Assembly (NCBI RefSeq): GCF_039530285.1
Contig: NZ_BAAAOK010000001.1
Location: forward strand, 62,001-126,000
Origin: Actinomadura_C alba
GTDB lineage: Bacteria; Actinomycetota; Actinomycetes; Streptosporangiales; Streptosporangiaceae
Length of the DNA: 64,000 nt
Reading direction: 5' to 3'
Of this stretch, positions 34,982-42,255 are shown piece after piece; positions within the stretch are counted from its first letter, which is position 1, and each line of letters begins with the position of its first letter. Below the pieces are notes generated by a model, which worked only from the letters and a program-made list of their open reading frames with translations, was not told the origin of the DNA and did not search any database. A program made the translations under genes and the position numbers.

Positions 34982-36726
34982 CGAGTGGTACCTTCCTGCG
35001 TCGAGCCCGCCTCCCGGCCGGCGCCAAAGCGGTACAGGCCGTGGTCGTAGCGGGGTCTAGGGCGGCGTTCGTGGCCGAGCAGCATGAAGATCATGCTTTT
35101 CTCGCCGGTTCCGTCGATGCCCAGCAACTCGTCGAGCCCGATGTTGTCGAGCCCGAGGACCGCACCGACGCCGAGCCCCCGCGCGGTGGCCGCGAGGTAG
35201 GCGGTCTGGGCCGCCTGCCCGACCTCGATGCCGAGCATCCGGTAACCGCGGGCGCCGTACGCCGCCACGAGGGCGTCGAGCCGGCCGGTGACGACGACGA
35301 TCGCGGCGACCTCCGGCAGGCTGTAGTTGGTGAGCGCGTAGAACCGCTGCAACCCGGCCACGTCCACCGGGGCTCCGGCGACCAGCCGGCCGCGTGCGGC
35401 GTCGTACCCGTACACCCGTTGTTCCAGCCCGGCGACGCTGTTGGACAGGACCCAGAGCCTGGTCCACGCGTGGTCGCGCGGCGCCGGGGCGACGTCCGTC
35501 CCGGCGTGTCCGGCCGCCGTGACGGACGACAGCACCCAGCCCAGATCTTCGATGTCGAGCGCCGGCCGGGCGCTGAACAGGCCGAAGCTCGTGCGCCGGG
35601 CGAGCAGGGCGGTGCCGACGTCCAGATCGCCGGGCCGCGGCGCAGGGCCGGGCAGCGCGGGGCCGGCGGTCCCGGTGTCGAAGCTCCCGAACCGTGTCCC
35701 GAACTCCGCTCCGGCCCGCGCCGCGTCCGGGCCGGGCCGGGGCCGGTCGCCCACGAGCGCCGCCGCGTGGACGCGGCCGACCAGTTCGAACGACCGCACG
35801 CGGCGTGACCGCTCCCAGACGCGGTGCGGCCCGCCCACCCGGATCCTCTCCGCCGGGTCTCGGCCGGCGGCGGGCGGTTCCGTCGCAGGGCCGAGCGGCA
35901 CGACGACGAACGGCGCCTCGTCGTGCCCGTCCACGTCCAGCACGGCGCTGACGGCCGCCTCGTCGAACCACAGCACCGGTTCGGCCGGCGCGCCGTGGGC
36001 GGCCAGGACCAGCCGCCAGGACGCCAGCAGGGCCCCCACGTCCTGCGAGACCACGTGGTAGGCGAACGAGTTGTACTTGAAGGCGTTCTTCCAGAACCGC
36101 AGCGTCGACACCGCGTACAGCTCCGCCCGTACCCCCGTGGCCGTGGCGATCTCGGCGCACCGGTCGCCGATCGCCAGCCGGTCGAGGCTGTGGTGCGCGG
36201 TGTCGTAGTGGTACACGCCGGCGGCCAGCGGGCCGCGGCGGCCGACGACCAGATAGCTCTCGGCGGGGTACATGCCGCCGCCCGACGCCGTCGGCCGCGC
36301 CCACACCGCCTGTTCGGCCCGGATCTTGGCCGTGCTGTCGTCGTTCCAGTTCGGCTCGGTCCGGCGGTCGGTCAGCCCGCAGCACCCCAGCATGGTGGCG
36401 AGGACGCCGAGCCCCGGCACGTCCGCGTCCCGCGCCGCCGCCGGCGAGCGGGCGGTCCGCACGGCCGTGTCGAATCCCACCGAGGGCATCGAGCGGAAGG
36501 GCTCGGGCAGCGGCACCTTGACGGCGTCCTGATACAGCTTGTGGCGGGACGGCTGGTCGGCCCAGTCCACCTGGAAGCCCAGCGGCGGCAGTGGCACGTG
36601 CTGCCGCTCGAACATGCGGCGCGCGTAGTCCAACGCGATCTCCGCGCCGGACTGCGGCCCCCGCTGATCTCCGGCCTCGGATGCCACCGAGGGCAGATGA
36701 TCATGGAGGTGGGGCGGCGTCGTCAC
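34978..36726 (-). CDS. SagB-type FMN-dependent azoline dehydrogenase (tandem nitroreductase domains)
   Basis: This is a 582-residue protein with two nitroreductase-like halves. The first carries ARPTASGGGMYPAESYLVV and the second AARGLGVGAVLGLDNIGLD with QAAQTAYLAA. This is the arrangement of SagB/ThcOx-type enzymes that oxidise thiazolines and (methyl)oxazolines to aromatic azoles using FMN. In this operon it follows the YcaO cyclodehydratase by 13 bases and overlaps the LanB gene. The start is a GTG at 36726 with GGAG about eleven bases upstream. It should aromatise heterocycles made from Cys (and perhaps Ser/Thr) of the precursor cores. Confidence 0.9.
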   Translation of the reverse strand: MTTPPHLHDHLPSVASEAGDQRGPQSGAEIALDYARRMFERQHVPLPPLGFQVDWADQPSRHKLYQDAVKVPLPEPFRSMPSVGFDTAVRTARSPAAARDADVPGLGVLATMLGCCGLTDRRTEPNWNDDSTAKIRAEQAVWARPTASGGGMYPAESYLVVGRRGPLAAGVYHYDTAHHSLDRLAIGDRCAEIATATGVRAELYAVSTLRFWKNAFKYNSFAYHVVSQDVGALLASWRLVLAAHGAPAEPVLWFDEAAVSAVLDVDGHDEAPFVVVPLGPATEPPAAGRDPAERIRVGGPHRVWERSRRVRSFELVGRVHAAALVGDRPRPGPDAARAGAEFGTRFGSFDTGTAGPALPGPAPRPGDLDVGTALLARRTSFGLFSARPALDIEDLGWVLSSVTAAGHAGTDVAPAPRDHAWTRLWVLSNSVAGLEQRVYGYDAARGRLVAGAPVDVAGLQRFYALTNYSLPEVAAIVVVTGRLDALVAAYGARGYRMLGIEVGQAAQTAYLAATARGLGVGAVLGLDNIGLDELLGIDGTGEKSMIFMLLGHERRPRPRYDHGLYRFGAGREAGSTQEGTTR

Positions 36727-36739
36727 CTGTGCTCAGCTC

Positions 36740-38689
36740 CTACGGGAAGGGGTGCGGGACGAGATGCAGCTGCTCAGGCGTCAGGGGACGGGAGGTCAGG
36801 CCCGCCTGGTAGGGAGCCCAGAGGGTCCGTGGCATGCTCAGCACCCGTTGCCGTTGCCAGCCGAAGTCGATCGGGATCAGCCCCGGTGCCAACGTGGCGA
36901 CGGTGTGCAGGCCCATCGACCGCTGTTCCGGTGTCGTCTGGTCGACCACCACGGTGTCGAACCCGCGCCCGGCGAACAGGCCGACGATCTCCTGGGTGGG
37001 CGTCGCGAGGTCGGTGACCGGTTCGCGGCCGGCGGCCCAGTCGGCGAAGGCGTCGTCGAGCGGGGTGCGGTGGGACTGGCGCAGCCAGTGCTCGGCGTGC
37101 CGCGCCATCTCCGGCATCCCGAACAGCAGCGCGTGGTGCTCCAGCTCGGTGACGTGCCGGTAGTCGGTGACCATGTGCTCGGCGTGTTCGAGGGAGGCGG
37201 TGACCCGGTCCTCGAAGCCGGTGACGTACGACGCGACCTCGCACACGGCGGCGCGCACGGCGTCGGCCGGGTCGAGCGAGGCGCCGCCGGCGAAGCACAG
37301 GCGGCCGGGCCCGCCGTCACGGCGTACACCGACCGCGCCGACGGCCGGCACCGGCAGGTCGACGCGGATGTCGAAGCACCGCAGGTCGTAACCTTGCAGG
37401 TCGACGTGCGCGCGCATCTGCTGGACCAGGGGATGGTCCACGGTGTCCAGGTCGATCTCGGTCGGTGTGAGCCCGGAGTACCAGCTGATCAGGAAGGCGT
37501 CGCGTTCGACGAGTTCGAGCAGGCCGTGCAGCACCGCCTCGGTGACCGAGCTTCCCGACGCGCATCCGTTGGAGCATTCCTGAACCGTGTTGCGGTGGTC
37601 GGTGCGGTGGTCGAGGTAGTACACGAGCTGTTCGGGCACGAGCACCGCCCGGTCGTCACGCAGCGACCACCCCCAGACCCAGGGCACCCGCGGGTTCTCC
37701 GACCACGGCACGTACTTGTCGCTGTGCATCCGGTAGAAGTCCGGATCGTAGAGCCCGCACTGCTCCATCGAGACATGAGGAGCGGTCAGTTCGGTCACGG
37801 ACGCGCGCTGAGCCACCTCGACGCGGCGGGGACGCTGGCCCGCGTCGCGTTCGAGCCCTTCCAGCACTCCCAGCAGCTCGCTGCGGCCGTAGCTCTCCGC
37901 GTGCCCGCTCCAGTACATCTCGTGCAGACCGTACTTGCTGCGCACCATGAAGCGGCCGGTGGCCGGAGCGGTGGCGGTCGCGTGGTACGCGCGCACCGCC
38001 GGTCGGCCCAGCATCCCGCACACCGGATTCGCCAGAGCGTCCATCGGCAGCCGGAGGTCTTCGGGCGGGTGCGCCCGGGTGGCCCCGGGGTTCGCCGCCG
38101 GTGTGGGTGCCAGGCGCACACGGGCGTTCTCCGGGTCGTCGGGCACGGGGGCGGAGCAGGCCTCGCAGGACGAATCCTTGAGCAGGCTGAACCGGTCGAC
38201 CCGGGCGGTGAGCGTGCTGATCTCCCATACCGGCTGGACCGGCGAGTCCACTTCGGCGTGCTCGGCCGCCGCCCCGACCAGTGCGGCGGCGATCGCGATC
38301 GCATGCGGCCCGGGTGCGGTGACGGTGGAGCGGAGGACCCCGTGCGGCTCGTCGAGGATGTCGCGCTCCAGCTTCGGCCTGCACCCCGTCCAGCGCCGAT
38401 CCAGGCATTGGGGACATGGGCCGTGGCCACCGGGAGTGGCGGCCACGATGATCGTCTCGGCGTAACGGCGGACGCTGACCGAGGGCGCCCGGTCCGGCCG
38501 GTGTCCCGGGATCGTGAAACGGTCGGTGTCCAAGGGGATGCCCAGCGTGGCGACGTCCACGGTGCCGCCGGGTCCGGCCGCCGTCTCTGCGAGGAAGGCC
38601 GCGATCCGCTCGCCCAGCACCGCGGCGGCCGGCCGCCCGGGCGCCGTGGTCCTCGGCCTGACCGTGGTCTCTTCTGTCAAGTTCGTCAA
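36740..38689 (-). CDS. YcaO-domain azoline cyclodehydratase of the RiPP cluster
   Basis: This is a 649-residue YcaO protein. The N-terminal part has CPQC (Cys92, Cys95) and CEAC (Cys175, Cys178), which could form a structural zinc site. The YcaO domain has the ATP/Mg-binding segment VTEAVLHGLLELVERDAF (ERD at 395-397). The protein ends in PHPFP, matching the C-terminal PxPxP motif needed by azoline-forming YcaO enzymes. It would use ATP to cyclise Cys, Ser or Thr into azolines together with the ocin-ThiF-like partner. The assigned start is a TTG with GGAAAGG eleven bases upstream. A later start is possible. A strong hairpin (38752-38778) separates it from the precursor genes. Confidence 0.93.
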   Translation of the reverse strand: MTNLTEETTVRPRTTAPGRPAAAVLGERIAAFLAETAAGPGGTVDVATLGIPLDTDRFTIPGHRPDRAPSVSVRRYAETIIVAATPGGHGPCPQCLDRRWTGCRPKLERDILDEPHGVLRSTVTAPGPHAIAIAAALVGAAAEHAEVDSPVQPVWEISTLTARVDRFSLLKDSSCEACSAPVPDDPENARVRLAPTPAANPGATRAHPPEDLRLPMDALANPVCGMLGRPAVRAYHATATAPATGRFMVRSKYGLHEMYWSGHAESYGRSELLGVLEGLERDAGQRPRRVEVAQRASVTELTAPHVSMEQCGLYDPDFYRMHSDKYVPWSENPRVPWVWGWSLRDDRAVLVPEQLVYYLDHRTDHRNTVQECSNGCASGSSVTEAVLHGLLELVERDAFLISWYSGLTPTEIDLDTVDHPLVQQMRAHVDLQGYDLRCFDIRVDLPVPAVGAVGVRRDGGPGRLCFAGGASLDPADAVRAAVCEVASYVTGFEDRVTASLEHAEHMVTDYRHVTELEHHALLFGMPEMARHAEHWLRQSHRTPLDDAFADWAAGREPVTDLATPTQEIVGLFAGRGFDTVVVDQTTPEQRSMGLHTVATLAPGLIPIDFGWQRQRVLSMPRTLWAPYQAGLTSRPLTPEQLHLVPHPFP

Positions 38690-38751
38690 GGAACGCGGAA
38701 CCTTTCCGTGTCAGCGGATGCGTGACCGACCTGCGCGGAACCGGCAGTGCA

Positions 38752-38778
38752 CTGCGGGCCAGGGCCCTTGGCCCGCAG
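38752..38778 (-). terminator. Stem-loop between precursor genes and modification genes
   Basis: A perfect 9-bp stem (CTGCGGGCC/GGCCCGCAG, arms 38752-38760 and 38770-38778) has a 9-base loop that is partly self-complementary. It sits 20 bases after the second precursor stop and 63 bases before the YcaO start on the minus strand. No U-tract follows, so it looks like an attenuator or processing/stabilising hairpin that favours precursor mRNA over enzyme mRNA. Confidence 0.65.
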
Positions 38779-38798
38779 CGGTCATACGTGGGTGTGGA

Positions 38799-38981
38799 TC
38801 AGCCGCAGCTGGAGGTGCTGGTGCTGGTGGAGCAACAGCTGGACGTGCTGCACGAGCAGCAGCTGGAGCAGCTGCACGACGAGCTCGTGGCGGCCATGTC
38901 CATCGACGGGTCGACGTTGTCGACCACCTCGAATGTCGCCGCCTCGAGCTCGAGCAGCTCAAGGTCGAGTGTCTTGCTCAT
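38799..38981 (-). CDS. RiPP precursor peptide A, Ser/Cys/Thr-rich core
   Basis: This is a 60-residue thiazolylpeptide-type precursor. The leader (about 1-31) is acidic and contains ELLELEAATFEVVDNVD, resembling thiopeptide leaders (LExxTFEVxD). The core (about residues 32-60) is 29 residues: 15 Ser, 8 Cys, 5 Thr and one final Gly. It includes CSCSSCCSCSTSSCC and STSTSTSSCG. AAAGG lies about six bases before the ATG. Nearly every core residue can be cyclised to an azole or dehydrated. The gene is a tandem paralogue of precursor B 57 bases upstream. The start of the mature peptide cannot be fixed from sequence. The junction near MAA-TSSS is the natural guess. Confidence 0.93.
   Translation of the reverse strand: MSKTLDLELLELEAATFEVVDNVDPSMDMAATSSSCSCSSCCSCSTSSCCSTSTSTSSCG
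38815..38885. repeat. 71-bp direct repeat, copy in precursor A core
   Basis: This segment of the precursor A core differs at only two of 71 positions from 39058-39128 in the precursor B core. The leaders are far less similar at DNA level. This indicates recent duplication, gene conversion or strong selection on the core. Confidence 0.92.
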
Positions 38982-39038
38982 CCGTCGCCTTTCTGATTGA
39001 GACTTCTGGTCGAGATCTGACGGCCGGGGCGCGGAGGG

Positions 39039-39221
39039 TCAGCCGCCGCCGCAACCCGTGCTGGTGCTCGTGGAGCAACAGCTGGACGTGCTGCACGAGC
39101 TGCAGCTGGAGCAGCTGCACGACGAGCTGCACCAGCCCGCGGCGTCCTGTCCCAGATCGCTGATGTCAGCGATCTCGAACGTCGCCGTTTCGAGAGCGAG
39201 CAGTTCCTCTGTGAGAGCCAT
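39039..39221 (-). CDS. RiPP precursor peptide B, Ser/Cys/Thr-rich core
   Basis: This is a 60-residue precursor paralogous to A. I prefer the ATG at 39221 because AGGAGG lies nine bases upstream. An in-frame ATG at 39227 is only three bases from it and would add two residues. The leader has ELLALETATFEIADISDLG and ends in DAAGW. The core (about 30 residues after Trp) has 14 Ser, 8 Cys, 4 Thr and 4 Gly, including CSCSSCSSCSTSSCC and STSTSTGCGGG. Relative to A, one Cys is replaced by Ser and the C-terminus is Gly-rich. With the strongest ribosome site of the cluster, it is probably highly expressed. Both peptides should be modified by the same enzymes. Confidence 0.93.
   Translation of the reverse strand: MALTEELLALETATFEIADISDLGQDAAGWCSSSCSCSSCSSCSTSSCCSTSTSTGCGGG
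39058..39128. repeat. 71-bp direct repeat, copy in precursor B core
   Basis: This is the partner of 38815-38885, with two mismatches over 71 bp. One mismatch is synonymous and the other changes Cys to Ser between the two cores. Confidence 0.92.
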
Positions 39222-39264
39222 GGTCATTCACCTCCTCTCGGCAGAGATCCGCGCCAGGTGTCCA

Positions 39265-39289
39265 CGGCCGCACCCACGTGGTGCGGCCG
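39265..39289 (-). terminator. Stem-loop between ThiF-like gene and precursor genes
   Basis: A perfect 10-bp stem (CGGCCGCACC at 39265-39274, GGTGCGGCCG at 39280-39289) with a 5-base loop lies in the 108-base gap after the ThiF-like gene. It may end the upstream message, so the precursor genes would need a separate promoter in the short region before 39221. I see no certain -10 element. Confidence 0.65.
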
Positions 39290-39329
39290 CCGCTGCCCGT
39301 GCCGGATCCCGACCCGGAGGGAACGCTTC

Positions 39330-41387
39330 TCATCCGGACCGGCCGGCAGCGCGGAACAACAGGACCCTGACGACGTTCGTGACCCCGCTCAGGTCGGGCG
39401 GAGTGAGATCGACCTTCCCGGCACGCATGCCGGCCGCGTGCAGACGGGCGAGCACCGTGTCGTGTTCGACGGTCTCGTTCAGCACCGAGGTGTCCTTCAG
39501 CCGTTCCGACACCGCGAATCCCGCCAGGGTCGGGGCGGCGGGCGCACACGGTCCGGTCCAGCCGGTCGGAGATTCGGCGATCTGGTGTGCTCCCGCGATG
39601 GCGAGCAACGCGGACTCGACCGCGGCGAACCACGAATGCCCGGCCCGGGCGGTGACGTGTTCCCCCGATCCCTCCCGTACCCGCACGATCGCGACCGGTA
39701 CGACACCGAGTGCCAGGTAGAACGTGAGCGAGCGGCCGTCTCGCCGCAACGCCTCCATGAGCATCGACAGGCGCTTTCGCTGCTCCGGGTCCGCGCCCGC
39801 GACGTTCGACGGATCGCCGACGGGGCGGACCGGGATCTCCTCGTGCGCCACGGCCGTGCAGGTGTACGCCCCGGCCGCCCCGAGCAGTGCCCTGGACGCG
39901 GCCGCCTCCGGCGTGCTCCCGGCCGCCAGGCCGGCGAGATCGGGTTCGAAGCGCGCGGCCCTGCGATCCCAGGGCCCCGCGAGCACCGCGCCACGGGGGA
40001 GGGCGAGCGGGGCCGATCCGGCCAGATCGCTCGCCGCCACCAGCGTGTCGCCGGCCGGCGGCACGGCACCGAGCCAGGTCGGCAACCGCTCGGCTTCAAC
40101 GACTTCGGCGTCCGGGCCCGCCGGGGCCAGGAGTCCCTCGCACCGGCGGTGGATGTTCACGGCATAGCGCAGGGACGCCTCTTCGAGGGCCGCCAGCCTG
40201 GCCCCGAGCAGGACGTCGGAACCGAAGGCTACGATCGGCGCGGGATCGGCGGACGGCGCGATCAGCGCGGAGACCTTCGCGGGAATCTGCGAGATGGCGT
40301 CGTCGTCGAACCTGCGTATGATGCCGACCGTGTCGGCGACCACGTGCTCGAAGCGCAGGTAGGCGCGCTCGACCGTGGAGAGGTCGGCACCGTCGGGCTC
40401 GGCGATCGCGGCATCCGTCCTCGATCCGTGCGGCGCGGCGGGATGCTGGACGACGCGCTCGGTCTGGATGGTGAGCCGATCCGGATCCATGATCACGACA
40501 GCGCCGTCGATGTCGCTGGAGATGGCGCCGGTCAGGGCCTTGAACACCTCGAAGCCGGCAACGCTGACGGCGACGGACACCGCGGTGCCGGGCAGCGCCG
40601 TCGCCGGGGCGGCCGCCGCGGTGCCGGCCACGGCCGTTCGCCAGACGTCCGCGGCACCCGCGATCCCGTTGTCGCTCAGGCGCAGCATCATCGAATGAAG
40701 GCAGGCACCACGCCCGTCGCGGTGCTGCCACGGGCCGAGGATCAGCCGGTCTCCGACCCGCACCAGGGAGACGAAGGCCGCTCCGGCGCCGCGGGCGCCC
40801 GCGGCCAGCTCGAACAGTGCGGGCGACGGGCGGTCCACGGCGATCAGGCAGAGCAGGTCGACGCCGGTCAGGCTCGCGGTGGTGACCTCGCCGGCCGTCG
40901 CGACCCGGACCGACCCGGCGGGGGCGCAGCCGACACCGTTGGCGGTCAGGGAGTCCGCGAGCGCGGCCGCCTGAGCCGGGTCCTCGCAGATCACCAGGAC
41001 CCGTGCCCGCGCGGCCCGCAGGAACCCCGTGCCGTCGTCGCCGTGATGTTCCAGCAGGGCGATCTGCCCGGCGAACCGGGTGCTGATCCCCGAGTCCAGG
41101 ACCGCGCTGCGCTCGGGCGCGTCGGTGATCACCCCCCGGGAGGCCAGTGTCGCGATCAGCGACCGTACGCTGACGGCATGCGCCTCGGGCAGCGGCGCCA
41201 CGAGGTCGTGCAGCGTGGTCGAGCCGTCGAGATGGGGCAGCAACGCCGACAGGTAGCGGTAGGCGCCGGCGCCCCTGATGACGAAGGAGTCACCGTGCCC
41301 GTGTACGTACACGCCGTCCCGGGTCTCGAGAAAGGCCATGTCGGTACGCATCCGAGGGCGGACGACCTCGCGGATCTCGGTTGTCAA
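39330..41387 (-). CDS. Ocin-ThiF-like azole-peptide maturation protein with N-terminal RRE-like domain
   Basis: This is a 685-residue partner protein of the YcaO cyclodehydratase, resembling the putative thiazole-containing bacteriocin maturation (ocin-ThiF-like) family. Residues about 14-95 (DMAFLETRDGVYVHG, GAYRYLSALLPHLDG) look like a PqqD-fold RiPP recognition element that binds the leader. The rest is a divergent E1-like fold with RVLVICEDPAQAAALADSL at the expected nucleotide-binding region. These partners deliver the precursor to YcaO and activate it. The start is a TTG at 41387 with GGGAGA about six bases upstream. An ATG at 41351 has no ribosome site. It lies between the exporter genes and the precursors. 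Confidence 0.85.
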   Translation of the reverse strand: MTTEIREVVRPRMRTDMAFLETRDGVYVHGHGDSFVIRGAGAYRYLSALLPHLDGSTTLHDLVAPLPEAHAVSVRSLIATLASRGVITDAPERSAVLDSGISTRFAGQIALLEHHGDDGTGFLRAARARVLVICEDPAQAAALADSLTANGVGCAPAGSVRVATAGEVTTASLTGVDLLCLIAVDRPSPALFELAAGARGAGAAFVSLVRVGDRLILGPWQHRDGRGACLHSMMLRLSDNGIAGAADVWRTAVAGTAAAAPATALPGTAVSVAVSVAGFEVFKALTGAISSDIDGAVVIMDPDRLTIQTERVVQHPAAPHGSRTDAAIAEPDGADLSTVERAYLRFEHVVADTVGIIRRFDDDAISQIPAKVSALIAPSADPAPIVAFGSDVLLGARLAALEEASLRYAVNIHRRCEGLLAPAGPDAEVVEAERLPTWLGAVPPAGDTLVAASDLAGSAPLALPRGAVLAGPWDRRAARFEPDLAGLAAGSTPEAAASRALLGAAGAYTCTAVAHEEIPVRPVGDPSNVAGADPEQRKRLSMLMEALRRDGRSLTFYLALGVVPVAIVRVREGSGEHVTARAGHSWFAAVESALLAIAGAHQIAESPTGWTGPCAPAAPTLAGFAVSERLKDTSVLNETVEHDTVLARLHAAGMRAGKVDLTPPDLSGVTNVVRVLLFRAAGRSG

Positions 41388-41415
41388 AGTGTTCTCCCGG
41401 CTCGGGTCCTGGACG

Positions 41416-42255
41416 TCATGTGATGTCCCTGCGGCGGATCAGGACGGTGGCCAGCGCGACGCCGGCGACGATGTAGCCGGACAGCACGGCGCATGCGGCC
41501 GGGGCGCTCATGTACGCCGCCACGCCCACGGCCCCTCCCTCGCTCAGCGAGGGCACGCCCAGCGCGGCGACGAGCGAGCCGCTCGCCGGACCGAGCAGGA
41601 TCGCGCGCACGGGCTCCAGGGCGGGGACGACCCCCGCGAGGCCGGACAGCGCGTTCTCGAGGCCGAGCGTCCACAGCAGCCCGGCACCGAGGGCCGCGCC
41701 GACTCCACGGAAGATCACTGCGAGGGCGGCGCCGACGCTCATCCAGGCGACGGAGATGAACACCGTGGCACCGAGCGCCGTGGCGATCGCCGAGGCGGCC
41801 GGCCAGGTGAGCGATCGCCCCTCCACCGATGCGACGACGATCGAGGCCACGAGCGAGGCAGCCAGGGCGGCGGTCGCGATGAGGACGACCGCGGCGGTGC
41901 CCACCAGGACCTTCGCCAGGACGACACCGGCGCGGCCGGGCCCCTGGGACAGCCGGGCGGGCCACGTGCCCCAGCGATATTCCGAGCCCGTGATGAGCAC
42001 GCCGAGGATCAGCATGATCGCTCCGCCGAACAGGGGATAGCTGCCGGCCGCGGTGGTGTGGGCGGCGGCGGGCAGCAGCGTCGCGAGCAGCTCGGCCCGG
42101 TCGGCGGCTTGCTTCACCGGGTCCAGGGTCGCGTAGACGATGTACGGCACGCCGAAGCCGAAGCCGACCACCATGACGACCCAGCCGCCGCCGACCACGA
42201 ACGGAGCGAGGCGCTTGCGCAGCAGGAGCGCCTCGGCGGCCATCGCGTGCCTCAT
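41416..42255 (-). CDS. ABC-2 type exporter permease of the RiPP cluster
   Basis: This is a 279-residue integral membrane protein with six hydrophobic segments, including FVVGGGWVVMVVGFGFGVPYIVY and LGATVFISVAWMSVGAALAV (over two helices). The segment ITGSEYRWGTWPARLSQGPG is typical of ABC-2 permeases. The ATG at 42255 overlaps the ATPase stop as ATGA. Together with the ATPase it should export the mature peptide or confer self-immunity. The latter is common for such transporters in bacteriocin clusters. Confidence 0.9.
   Translation of the reverse strand: MRHAMAAEALLLRKRLAPFVVGGGWVVMVVGFGFGVPYIVYATLDPVKQAADRAELLATLLPAAAHTTAAGSYPLFGGAIMLILGVLITGSEYRWGTWPARLSQGPGRAGVVLAKVLVGTAAVVLIATAALAASLVASIVVASVEGRSLTWPAASAIATALGATVFISVAWMSVGAALAVIFRGVGAALGAGLLWTLGLENALSGLAGVVPALEPVRAILLGPASGSLVAALGVPSLSEGGAVGVAAYMSAPAACAVLSGYIVAGVALATVLIRRRDIT

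Noticed and set aside
38815..39128. CRISPR-like repeat array
   Set aside because: Only two copies of a 71-bp repeat, lying inside two peptide genes; no regularly spaced short repeats or cas genes.
38722..39163. Plus-strand open frames antisense to the precursors, reading as Gln/Leu/Glu-rich coiled-coil-like peptides
   Set aside because: They are the mirror of the Ser/Cys codons (AGC/TGC) of the precursor cores. They have no ribosome site, and the minus-strand peptides have leaders, ribosome sites and operon context.
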